10,799 nucleotides of DNA. Source: Rickettsia typhi (GTDB lineage Bacteria > Pseudomonadota > Alphaproteobacteria > Rickettsiales > UBA1997). The stretch is taken from assembly GCA_945888585.1 (NCBI GenBank), contig CAMDAI010000028.1, positions 1 to 10,799 of the forward strand, in the 5' to 3' direction. The notes beneath the pieces are model-generated. The model worked only from the letters and a program-made list of their open reading frames with translations. It had not been told where the DNA came from and did no database searches. Shown in pieces: positions 1-6,396 of the stretch. The first letter of the stretch is position 1, and each line of letters begins with the position of its first letter. A program made the position numbers and the translations under genes.

Positions 1-87
1 AACACCAACTGTTGCGGCTGCAAGAATGCCAATTACTAAAGCAACTTCTAAAATTTCTCGAAATAGAATTATGCTGGTTTGAAACAT
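1..87 (-). CDS. FTR1-family iron permease, N-terminal fragment cut by the window edge
   Basis: Reading the minus strand from ATG at 87 gives 29 codons that stay open to the window edge. The peptide starts MFQTSIILFREILEVALVIG and continues as a hydrophobic helix. The REILEV stretch at residues 10-15 matches the REGLE(A/V) motif in the first membrane helix of FTR1/EfeU ferric-iron permeases, where the Arg-Glu pair is part of the iron path. FTR1 proteins are multi-helix inner-membrane transporters that usually work with a periplasmic or membrane-bound oxidase partner, which would lie outside this window. The start follows an AT-rich leader with no clear Shine-Dalgarno sequence. A palindrome resembling a Fur operator lies 22 nt upstream of the start, which fits iron control. 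Only the first helix is visible, so the family call rests on that motif and the start position. Confidence 0.68.
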   Translation of the reverse strand, partial: MFQTSIILFREILEVALVIGILAAATVGV

Positions 88-108
88 TATTTAATTCAAA
101 TAGATTGT

Positions 109-125
109 CTGATAATAGTTATCAG
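109..125. promoter_or_regulatory. Perfect palindrome resembling a Fur box, upstream of the FTR1 gene
   Basis: CTGATAATAGTTATCAG has two perfect 7-base arms around a 3-base centre. Its inner 15 bases (110-124) match the Fur 7-1-7 motif TGATAATNATTATCA at all positions but one, the first base after the centre. On the minus strand it also contains TATTAT, a possible -10 hexamer, so a bound repressor would cover the promoter region. The inference of iron regulation rests on this match plus the iron-permease gene starting 22 nt away. It may instead be a simple hairpin, as several intergenic gaps here carry one. Confidence 0.38.
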
Positions 126-176
126 TATTGTTAATAATCATTTGTGATACAAGTTTTATTTAATTAATTTATTAAT

Positions 177-195
177 AACTGATGATGCATCAGTT
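177..195. other. Perfect 8-bp hairpin downstream of the 347-aa gene
   Basis: AACTGATG-ATG-CATCAGTT has 8-base perfect arms and a 3-base centre. It lies 34 nt past the stop of the minus-strand gene at 230. On the minus strand it is followed by ATTAATAAATTAATT rather than a T-run, so it is not a classic intrinsic terminator. It could be a weak terminator or a 3'-end stabilising stem between that gene and the FTR1 gene. Confidence 0.4.
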
Positions 196-229
196 TAAGT
201 TTAATCTAATAGCTTGTATGAATTTGCTT

Positions 230-1273
230 TTATATTCTTTCAGGAGAAGATGATGTAGTTAAAGAATAAGAAGAGCCGTTTGTTTTTATTATTGATGATG
301 GAGTTTTTATATAATTCTCTTCTATTTTCTTGCATTCTTCTTCCAGTTTGTCGGTTATATTTTGTGCTATTCCATGTTTATTAATTTCAGGATTTCCAAT
401 TTCAAAAAGCTCATTTTTTTCTTTTCTTTTCTTATCTATTAAAATAAGAGGTTTTACATAATATCCGTAGATTTCAGATAAATGTTTTACGGTATCTATT
501 GATGTATTAAAGGATGATGGCAGTGCTTTAGTTTGATCGTTTAGCCAAAAAACTGGCATAGCAAAAGTATCATATCTTGGTTTAAATGCACACTCATTAT
601 AAGAACGAAAACCTCCAACATCTTTAATAATTCGATCAGTTCCTACGTTACGACTATAGGGACATTGTTGAAAATTTCCCGGGCCCATTTCATAAGGCAT
701 TACTACCATTTTTTTTGAACCATCTTCTTTTTGTATAGTTTGTATAGTTGTAGATGCATCATGATCCCAAAAGCTGTGTATTCTTGATACTGATGCTCTG
801 AGATCATGCAAAAGCTTTTGTGCTTCCATATCCTCTCGATCAACTTTTAAACTACTGGTTATTTTGTAAAAATCTTCACTATCATTTTCAAGATGAAATA
901 CCATCATTCCTTCATGCGGAAGGTATCCTCCTGGAAAAAATCCGGTCTTCTCGTGAAAACTTACACTAGCTGCAATTGAAGCGAGTCTTTTATCATACTG
1001 AGTTTCTTTTGTTAAAAAATTTTCACGTTTTCTATATTCGCCAAGATTCATTGAGTATAAATATTTAGAATCTAAAAATGACTTAAATATAAGCAATCCA
1101 GGATTGTTACTTTGTTCGCGATAAAATGAATCTTTGAATTTTGAATAAGTTTGCTCCAAGTGAGAATTATTCTGATATTGTTGATTGTAGTGTTGAGCAG
1201 TTTCTAATAAGTATTTAGCGGCAGATTTTGGATCTAGAAATGATTTATTAAGAATTTTATTAGCTGATTTCAT
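230..1273 (-). CDS. Hypothetical protein, 347 aa, family not recognised
   Basis: An open frame of 347 codons with a good ribosome-binding site: AGAGGG sits three bases before the ATG at 1273. I recognise no domain. The protein has no signal peptide and no membrane segment, so it is probably soluble. It is rich in Lys, Asn, Ser and Tyr. The N-terminal part (about 1-60) is polar and probably helical. The middle (about 90-260) is mixed, with aromatic and Gly/Pro-containing stretches such as KTGFFPGGYLPHEGMM (109-124) and MPYEMGPGNFQQCPYSRN (192-209). A charged helix, DKLEEECKKIEENY, falls near 308-321, and the last 24 residues are rich in Ser/Thr. The charged segment followed by a polar Ser/Thr tail would fit a secreted effector, but this is only a guess. 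A 36-codon frame ends nine bases upstream of its start. The gene is clearly intact; its function is unknown. Confidence 0.8.
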   Translation of the reverse strand: MKSANKILNKSFLDPKSAAKYLLETAQHYNQQYQNNSHLEQTYSKFKDSFYREQSNNPGLLIFKSFLDSKYLYSMNLGEYRKRENFLTKETQYDKRLASIAASVSFHEKTGFFPGGYLPHEGMMVFHLENDSEDFYKITSSLKVDREDMEAQKLLHDLRASVSRIHSFWDHDASTTIQTIQKEDGSKKMVVMPYEMGPGNFQQCPYSRNVGTDRIIKDVGGFRSYNECAFKPRYDTFAMPVFWLNDQTKALPSSFNTSIDTVKHLSEIYGYYVKPLILIDKKRKEKNELFEIGNPEINKHGIAQNITDKLEEECKKIEENYIKTPSSIIKTNGSSYSLTTSSSPERI

Positions 1274-1282
1274 AGACCCTCT

Positions 1283-1393
1283 TTATTGGTTAAAATTAAT
1301 TATCCCAATTGTTGAATCTTCAGTTTTGCTGAAGGAATTGTCCAGGTTTTTAAATCCAACTGCACTTCCAAAGACATGCTTGTAACTCTTCAT
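1283..1393 (-). CDS. Possible small protein or leader peptide, 36 aa
   Basis: ATG at 1393 opens 36 codons ending in TAA at 1285-1283. The stop is nine bases before the ATG of the 347-aa gene, and the AGAGGG ribosome-binding site of that gene follows directly after it. The peptide begins MKSYKHVFGSAVGF and has no hydrophobic segment. Like the downstream protein it begins MKS. The close spacing is what one would expect for translational coupling or for an upstream frame that sets reinitiation. It has no strong Shine-Dalgarno of its own, only AT-rich sequence. A 6-bp hairpin (CTTCAG-TTTTG-CTGAAG, 1318-1334) lies inside it. It could be a real small gene, a leader peptide, a decayed remnant, or chance. 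Confidence 0.3.
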   Translation of the reverse strand: MKSYKHVFGSAVGFKNLDNSFSKTEDSTIGIINFNQ

Positions 1394-1486
1394 AGTTTTT
1401 TGTTATTAACTAATCAAGTTAATATTTAAATTAGAATTAAATTTTTAATCCGTTGATAATGAATTATGGCAACTGTTATAAATTTC

Positions 1487-1507
1487 AGGAGATCAAAGTG
1501 ATCCTCT
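1487..1507. other. Imperfect hairpin between comM and the upstream mini-frame
   Basis: AGGAGATCA-AAG-TGATCCTCT pairs over nine positions with one mismatch and one G-T pair. It lies about 65 nt downstream of the comM stop on the minus strand. No T-run follows on either strand, so if it ends transcription it does so weakly. The rest of 1394-1572 is AT-rich and shows no convincing gene. Confidence 0.25.
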
Positions 1508-1572
1508 TCTATCTTGGTTGCTTTGTCTAATCTTGTTTTAGATATTTTAAACTAATATTTTATGGATTTTAA

Positions 1573-3099
1573 TTAAAAAATTAAATTCTTACGATAGCTA
1601 ATTGCTTCCATCAAATGATTTTGATTAATTTTTTCTAACCCCTCTAAGTCTGCTATGGTTCTGGCTACTCGCAGAATTCTATTGTAACCACGCATAGAAA
1701 TATCCATTTTTTCTACTGCAATTTTTAAGATTTTCTGACTTTCCTGATCTAACTGAGTATATTTTTCTAAAGTTTTACCATCCGCTCTAGCATTGGTTTT
1801 AGAAGATTTATTTTCCATACTTAATTCATTTAAATAACGATTTATTTGAATTTCTCTTGCCTTATAGACATTGATTGCAACCTCAATTGATGATCGCTCA
1901 TTATCATTTTGATTATTCTCAAAAATATTAATTTGTGGAACTTCAATTATAATATCCATCCTGTCAATCATTGGACCGGATATTTTTGATTGATAATCAC
2001 GACCACAATAAGGAGCTTTTTTGCAAGCCTTAATTTCATCCATCAAATAGCCACAACGACAAGGATTCATTGCGGCAATTAATTGAAAATTTGCTGGATA
2101 TTCAATGTGAGAATTAACTCTTGATACAGTTATTTTACTATTTTCAATTGGTTGACGCAAAGAATCTAAGACTGTTCTCGGAAATTCTGCTAATTCATCC
2201 AGGAATAAAACTCCATTATGAGCTAGAGAAATTTCTCCTGGTTTTGATTTGGAGCCACCACCAACCATTGCAGGCATTGAGCAAGAATGATGAGGAGAAC
2301 GAAATGGTCTGGTTCTGACCAATTTACCGTCAGTTATTTTTCCACTAATGCTATGAATGATATTAATTTCTAAAATTTCTTGTAAGTCCGGTTCAGGAAT
2401 TATTCCTGGTAAGCGTGAGGCTAACATTGATTTTCCAGTTCCAGGTGGACCAACCATTAGCATATTATGACCGCCGGCAGCAGCAATTTCTAAAGCTCTT
2501 TTAGCAGTTTCTTGGCCTTTAATATCTTTTAGATCTGGGTAGTATATTTTCTCTATAATCTTGTTAGGTTTTGGTTTGGCAATTATTTGAATTGCTCTTA
2601 AATGATTAATTAGAGCAATTAAATTATTTGGAGCAATAATTGATATATCATCTCCGGCCCATGCAGCTTCTGATCCACATGCTTCAGGACAAATAATTCC
2701 ACAATTCATGGCATTAGCTTCAATTGCTGCAGGAAGAACACCGTTTATTTGGCTTATAGTACCATCAAGAGCTAATTCTCCTAAGCAATAATATTTATCG
2801 ACTGATTCTTGGCTAATGGTTCCTAATTCAATCAATAACCCGATAGCAATAGCTAAATCAAAATGACTTCCTTCTTTAGCTAAATCTGCGGGCGCTAGAT
2901 TAACGGTAATTCTTTTGGGTGGAATTTCTAAGCCCATAGAAGTAATGGCGGCACGAACTCGTTCTCGTGATTCGCCAACAGCTTTATCTGGTAGACCTAC
3001 GACATTAAAAACGGAAGTTCCGGGCGCAATTTTGACTTGGACATCAACAGTGGCAACATTGATGCCCAAGAAAGCAAAAGTTTTTACTTTAGATACCAT
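1573..3099 (-). CDS. comM: YifB/ComM-family Mg-chelatase-like AAA+ ATPase
   Basis: A 508-residue protein, the usual length for the YifB/ComM family. Residues about 15-150 form the N-terminal domain with a Lon-protease-like fold and the family stretch GLPDKAVGESRERVRAA (35-51). The AAA+ core follows: Walker A GPPGTGKS (217-224), the family signature RPFRSPHHS (264-272), Walker B VLFLDE (297-302), four cysteines at 347, 349, 359 and 365 (NPCRCG and two downstream) that look like a metal site, and the arginine-finger segment SGPMIDRMD (374-382). The C-terminal Mg-chelatase domain (about 405-505) has SMRGYNRILRVARTIADLEG. In Vibrio and Haemophilus, ComM is a hexameric helicase that extends branch migration of incoming DNA during natural transformation. 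Whether it does so here is inference, as no other competence gene is visible. The start MVSKVKTFAFLGI matches the family's N-terminus, although the Shine-Dalgarno is weak. A short frame ends six bases upstream, so the start may be translationally coupled. Confidence 0.95.
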   Translation of the reverse strand: MVSKVKTFAFLGINVATVDVQVKIAPGTSVFNVVGLPDKAVGESRERVRAAITSMGLEIPPKRITVNLAPADLAKEGSHFDLAIAIGLLIELGTISQESVDKYYCLGELALDGTISQINGVLPAAIEANAMNCGIICPEACGSEAAWAGDDISIIAPNNLIALINHLRAIQIIAKPKPNKIIEKIYYPDLKDIKGQETAKRALEIAAAGGHNMLMVGPPGTGKSMLASRLPGIIPEPDLQEILEINIIHSISGKITDGKLVRTRPFRSPHHSCSMPAMVGGGSKSKPGEISLAHNGVLFLDELAEFPRTVLDSLRQPIENSKITVSRVNSHIEYPANFQLIAAMNPCRCGYLMDEIKACKKAPYCGRDYQSKISGPMIDRMDIIIEVPQINIFENNQNDNERSSIEVAINVYKAREIQINRYLNELSMENKSSKTNARADGKTLEKYTQLDQESQKILKIAVEKMDISMRGYNRILRVARTIADLEGLEKINQNHLMEAISYRKNLIF

Positions 3100-3505
3100 A
3101 AGAAACTAGGGTTTAATTAGTGGTTTTATTAATAGTGATTCTACATGGCAAGCTTCTAAATCAATAATCTCTTGCAAAAAGTCGCTAATTCTGTGGTTAA
3201 AAATTGCGTGCCGAAATATAAAATATGATCCAATAATTTTTTTCAACTAAGCCAGGGTAGTAATACATCAAAAATTTTTCTACTCTAGGTTGTATAATTA
3301 ATTCTCATTATAACTAATATTTAGGAATAACTTATTTTGCTCTTTCGTTGGGTAAAAGTGTGATAAGAAATGTGTGTTTTAAAGTGAATTTGTTGGTTGA
3401 AATCAATTTTATTAAGCGATAGAGAGTTTTTGTAAGTGGCAAATTAGCAAAGCCGAAAATTCGTGATATTGTTTAATTGCTATTTAGTTAAACCAATATT
3501 ATCAG
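3100..3505 (-). pseudogene. Gap without an intact gene; possible remnants of a decayed coding region
   Basis: This 406-nt stretch holds no complete gene. On the minus strand it contains consecutive short open frames: 3443-3321 (40 codons, beginning FATYKNSLSLNKIDF), 3304-3197 (35 codons, with VEKFLMYYYPGLVEKNYW), and a frame ending in TAG at 3106, six bases before the comM start. The last two can be joined by a one-base shift at a run of five T at 3202-3198, giving ...ISARNF followed by NHRISDFLQEIIDLEACHVE. The ending frame also has a possible TTG start at 3246, giving 46 codons that begin LKKIIGSYFIF. The residue content looks protein-like and the position before comM fits a lost operon partner. 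I do not recognise the product, and short frames can arise by chance in AT-rich DNA. Confidence 0.3.
3465..3503. other. Imperfect stem-loop just after the SPOR gene
   Basis: GATATTGTTTAA (3465-3476) and TTAAACCAATATTATC (3488-3503) are inverted copies with small bulges, with an 11-base loop between them. The stem starts two bases past the stop of the minus-strand SPOR gene. There is no T-run on the minus-strand exit side, so it is a candidate 3'-end hairpin rather than a clear intrinsic terminator. Confidence 0.35.
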
Positions 3506-4390
3506 TTATTCTACCACAATACAGTCAGACTTAGTTTTGCCAGTTTGATTAATGAATTTTAAGCAAAAATTCTCAGCTTCAATTTGACTATAGAATCCAT
3601 CAATTTGTAGACGATAAAACATCCCTCTTTGTCCAAGATTAACCTCTTGAATTACTGGTTTTAAGCCGGAAAATAATTTTGAATGTTTTTCATCTAACTT
3701 TTCCCAATAATCACTAGCTGATTTGGCAGAATTCATTGCGGCTAATTGAACTCTGCTTGCTTGTTTAGGGATTTTTGTTTTAATTGCACCTTGGTTTTGA
3801 TTTCTAATGTTTTCCGAGGTAGTTAATTTTGCTTCAACCTTTTTCTCGGAATTATTTTCAATCTTGGTATCAGTCTCTTTTTTTGATAGTTTAGATTTGG
3901 CTTGAGATTCATTTATATTAGTTTTTGAAGCCGCATCGTAAATGATAACTTTTTCATTATTTTTTGTTAATTGAACAGATTTATTATTATCCTTATTATT
4001 AATCATCACTTCTTTTTTTGTACGATTATAAGGATTTACTGGTGGATTTAACGGTCTTTCCGGCATCTTTAGGCCAGATCTAGTTTTTTCCAGAGATTCT
4101 TTTTTATTACCAACAATATTCTCATAAACATTTTTATCCAAATCACTAATAACAGTAATGCCATCTTCAGTTTGAATGTCACCTTCAACAACTTTTATGG
4201 GTTCTTCGGGAGATTTGATGGTTTTAATCTCATTATTATTGTCGCTATAGACAAAATAATAAGCATTCATACTAATATAAATGAAGCAGAGAATAGAAAA
4301 TAAAACGGTTCCTGCCAGCAAGCATTTTTTAACAATTACTGAAGCTCGGCTTTGTTCTTCATCTTTTAAATAGCCAAAATCTTCATTCAT
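3506..4390 (-). CDS. SPOR-domain protein with an N-terminal membrane anchor
   Basis: A 294-residue bitopic membrane protein. Residues 1-22 are polar and cytoplasmic. Residues about 23-47 (CLLAGTVLFSILCFIYIS onwards) form one transmembrane helix. About 48-208 is a low-complexity linker rich in Lys, Asn, Glu and Thr, with a Pro-rich patch MPERPLNPPVNPYN (109-122). The C-terminal 80 or so residues (about 211-294) match a SPOR domain: it opens SRVQLAAMNSAKSASDYWEK and has the repeat-like strand GMFYRLQIDGFYS (256-268) ahead of a final helix and strand. SPOR domains bind denuded glycan strands at the division septum, so a role in cell division or envelope remodelling is likely. It follows argS by 68 nt on the same strand. 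The argS-SPOR order is common in alphaproteobacteria, where nagZ and scpAB often come next; those genes do not follow here. The Shine-Dalgarno is weak. Confidence 0.88.
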   Translation of the reverse strand: MNEDFGYLKDEEQSRASVIVKKCLLAGTVLFSILCFIYISMNAYYFVYSDNNNEIKTIKSPEEPIKVVEGDIQTEDGITVISDLDKNVYENIVGNKKESLEKTRSGLKMPERPLNPPVNPYNRTKKEVMINNKDNNKSVQLTKNNEKVIIYDAASKTNINESQAKSKLSKKETDTKIENNSEKKVEAKLTTSENIRNQNQGAIKTKIPKQASRVQLAAMNSAKSASDYWEKLDEKHSKLFSGLKPVIQEVNLGQRGMFYRLQIDGFYSQIEAENFCLKFINQTGKTKSDCIVVE

Positions 4391-4429
4391 GATATTATTT
4401 TTTATTTATTGAAGTCATGGAAATTACTC

Positions 4430-4445
4430 GGAACTAAAAAGTTCC
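4430..4445. other. Perfect hairpin between argS and the SPOR gene
   Basis: GGAACT-AAAA-AGTTCC has 6-base perfect arms and a 4-base loop, 13 nt past the argS stop on the minus strand. The exit side reads GAGTAATTTCC, with no T-run, so it may adjust the relative expression of the two genes by RNA processing or weak attenuation rather than terminate. Confidence 0.4.
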
Positions 4446-4458
4446 TGTGTCTTTGTCA

Positions 4459-6216
4459 TTAACGCATTTCCTCTAATGGCTTGATATTAAAAATTGAAAG
4501 CCCTGAAGCTATTATTTTAGAAGTTGCAATTACTAAATAAATTCTAGCTTTAGTCAAATTCTTATTATTTTTAATAATAAATTTTAATTCAGGATTTTCA
4601 CTACCTTTATTCCAAAGACTATGAAAAATTGCAACCAATTCTTGTAGATAAAAAGCAATTCGATGCGGTTCAAAATTGGTAACGGCCATTTCAATATTGC
4701 GCGGATAGGCGGCTAATTTTTGAATTAACTCAATTTCAGTTTCATCGGTTAGTTTTTCTAGAATTTCTAGGTCAGCTTTTTCATTTAAAATATTATTCAA
4801 ATCTGGCATTTCATTTTTTAAATTGCGCAATACCGAATAACATCTGGCATAAGCATATTGTACATAAAAAATTGGATTATCCTTTGATTGTTCAACCACT
4901 TTACTTAAATCAAAATCAAAAGGAGCATCATTTTTTCTAGAAAGCATTATGAAGCGAATAACGTCAGTTCCAACTTCGTCAATAACATCTCTAGCGGTAA
5001 TAAAATTGCCCGATCTTTTTGACATTTTTAATGGTTCGCCATTTTTAACAAATTTTACCATTTGGCATAAAATCACTTTTACTTTCGCTTTGCCTTCGCT
5101 TACAGCATTTACCACTGCACCCAATCTTTTAACATATCCGGCATGATCATAACCCAAAGGCAGAATCATAATTTCAGCACCGCGCTCAAATTTATTCAGT
5201 GCATAAGCAATATCACCACCAAAATAAGTTGGAGTTCCATCAGATTTTTTTACTACTCGGTCCATATCATCACCAAATAGAGTGCTGCGAAATAAAGTCT
5301 GCTCTTTTTCTTCATAATCATCCGCCATTTTACCTTTCGGGGCTTCAATGGTTCCATGATAAATTAAGTTTTTTTCTTCCAGCATTTTAATGGCTGCATC
5401 AATTTTTCCGGTATCATGTAATTCTTTTTTTTCCGAAAAAAGATGATCGTGTTTAATACCAAGTGCGGCTAAATCAGAAGTGATCATTTTCATCATTTCA
5501 TCCACAACAAAATCACGAATTAAAGATATATATTCATGTTCATTTTTTTCTTTTAATTCTAATCCAAATTTTGCCTTTAAAGCCTGACCGATTGGAATGA
5601 GATATTCACCAGGATAGAGTCCTTCTGTAATTTCTATTTTTTCTCCTAAAGCCTCCAGATAACGTAAATAAGCTGATTTAGCAAGTGTAATAATCTGACT
5701 TCCAGCATCGTTAATATAATATTCGCGGGTAATTTTATAACCAGTTTTTGAAAGTAAATTTGCTAAAACATCGCCATAAATTGCGCCGCGAGTATGACCA
5801 ACATGCATTGGGCCCGTTGGATTGGGTGAAGCATATTCCACATTGACATTTTCACCATGACCAATTTTGGGAAGTTGATATTCTTTTTGATCCAGTAGAT
5901 TTTGTAAAAATTCATACCAAATTTTATTTTCTAGAACCACATTGATAAATCCGGCTCCAGCTACTTCTAAGCTTTTAATATTTGGATTATTTTTTAATTC
6001 GGAAATGATTTTTGCAGCTAATTCCCTAGGTTTTATTCCAAAATTTTTACAAAAAACCATTGTTGCATTACTTGCCATATCTCCATGCTTTTTTTCACGA
6101 CAAGGTTCAACGGTGAAATTTGCTAATTGCCCAGCATCAATATTTATACCAACATTTTTGGCAAGCTGCAGAATAATTTTTTCTAATTCTTGCTTTAAAT
6201 AATGGAAAATATTCAT
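4459..6216 (-). CDS. argS: Arginyl-tRNA synthetase
   Basis: A 585-residue class I aminoacyl-tRNA synthetase that charges tRNA-Arg with arginine, of normal length for bacterial ArgS. Residues about 1-95 form the N-terminal Add1 (tRNA-recognition) domain, with EKKHGDMASNAT (41-52). The catalytic Rossmann fold carries the HIGH-type signature in ASPNPTGPMHVGHTRGA (129-145; HVGH at 138-141) and the KMSKS-type loop as KMSKRSGN (397-404). The sequence NDAGSQI (169-175) is also typical of the family. The C-terminal DALR anticodon-binding domain runs from about 455, ending SGLSIFNIKPLEEMR. No active-site motif is missing. It starts at ATG 6216 behind an AT-rich leader with a weak Shine-Dalgarno and is divergent from rpoH. 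The leader holds a GGCTTGAAAGCC hairpin (6241-6252). The SPOR gene follows on the same strand. Confidence 0.97.
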   Translation of the reverse strand: MNIFHYLKQELEKIILQLAKNVGINIDAGQLANFTVEPCREKKHGDMASNATMVFCKNFGIKPRELAAKIISELKNNPNIKSLEVAGAGFINVVLENKIWYEFLQNLLDQKEYQLPKIGHGENVNVEYASPNPTGPMHVGHTRGAIYGDVLANLLSKTGYKITREYYINDAGSQIITLAKSAYLRYLEALGEKIEITEGLYPGEYLIPIGQALKAKFGLELKEKNEHEYISLIRDFVVDEMMKMITSDLAALGIKHDHLFSEKKELHDTGKIDAAIKMLEEKNLIYHGTIEAPKGKMADDYEEKEQTLFRSTLFGDDMDRVVKKSDGTPTYFGGDIAYALNKFERGAEIMILPLGYDHAGYVKRLGAVVNAVSEGKAKVKVILCQMVKFVKNGEPLKMSKRSGNFITARDVIDEVGTDVIRFIMLSRKNDAPFDFDLSKVVEQSKDNPIFYVQYAYARCYSVLRNLKNEMPDLNNILNEKADLEILEKLTDETEIELIQKLAAYPRNIEMAVTNFEPHRIAFYLQELVAIFHSLWNKGSENPELKFIIKNNKNLTKARIYLVIATSKIIASGLSIFNIKPLEEMR

Positions 6217-6298
6217 TAATTTTTATCTGGTAGAATTTATGGCTTGAAAGCCTTGAATCTATATAACAATCTTTAAAAAAACAATTTATTTATGACTC

Positions 6299-6326
6299 TT
6301 GACAGATCATAAACAAATAGTACAAT
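6299..6326 (+). promoter_or_regulatory. Near-consensus sigma-70 promoter for rpoH-ribE-ribB
   Basis: TTGACA (6299-6304) is a perfect -35 hexamer. After 16 bases comes TACAAT (6321-6326), a -10 hexamer that differs from consensus at one position. Transcription would start near 6333, leaving a leader of about 64 nt before the rpoH ATG. The promoter is much stronger-looking than any other candidate in the window, and it lies in the divergent argS-rpoH gap. Confidence 0.75.
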
Positions 6327-6387
6327 CTTTATCCGTCAGACCAGTTATGTTTTGGTTGGCCATGATGTTAGGTGTTAAATAATTTAT

Positions 6388-6393
6388 GAGGTG
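6388..6393 (+). promoter_or_regulatory. Ribosome-binding site that sets the rpoH start
   Basis: GAGGTG lies three bases before ATG 6397, so its GAGG core is five bases from that ATG. A GTG at 6391 would also open the frame two codons earlier, but it lies inside this Shine-Dalgarno sequence and has none of its own. ATG 6397 is therefore preferred. The same AGGTGTT heptamer also occurs at 6370-6376. Confidence 0.65.
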
Positions 6394-6396
6394 TTT

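Noticed and set aside
1459..1533. Short plus-strand frames in the comM downstream gap (24 codons from ATG 1459; another from ATG 1466 interrupted by TGA)
   Set aside because: They are very short, lack a ribosome-binding site and have no recognisable product; chance is sufficient.
2121..2318. Plus-strand open frame of 65 codons inside comM, and similar antisense frames within argS, ribB and ccoI
   Set aside because: They lie wholly inside well-supported genes on the opposite strand and resemble no protein; they arise from codon bias of the real genes.
3385..3410. T-arm-like sequence GGTTGAAATC suggesting a tRNA
   Set aside because: No matching acceptor stem, D-arm or anticodon arm could be placed around it, and the conserved TTC core is missing.
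4430..4445. Intrinsic terminator after argS
   Set aside because: The hairpin is perfect but no T-run follows on the minus strand, and a same-strand gene starts 40 nt later.
6243..6264. Sigma-32 promoter from CTTGAA at 6243 and CTATAT at 6259
   Set aside because: The spacing is about 10 bases, too short for a heat-shock promoter, and the second CTTGAA has no -10 at a proper distance.
6391..6393. GTG as the rpoH start
   Set aside because: It lies within the Shine-Dalgarno GAGGTG that serves ATG 6397, and has no site of its own.
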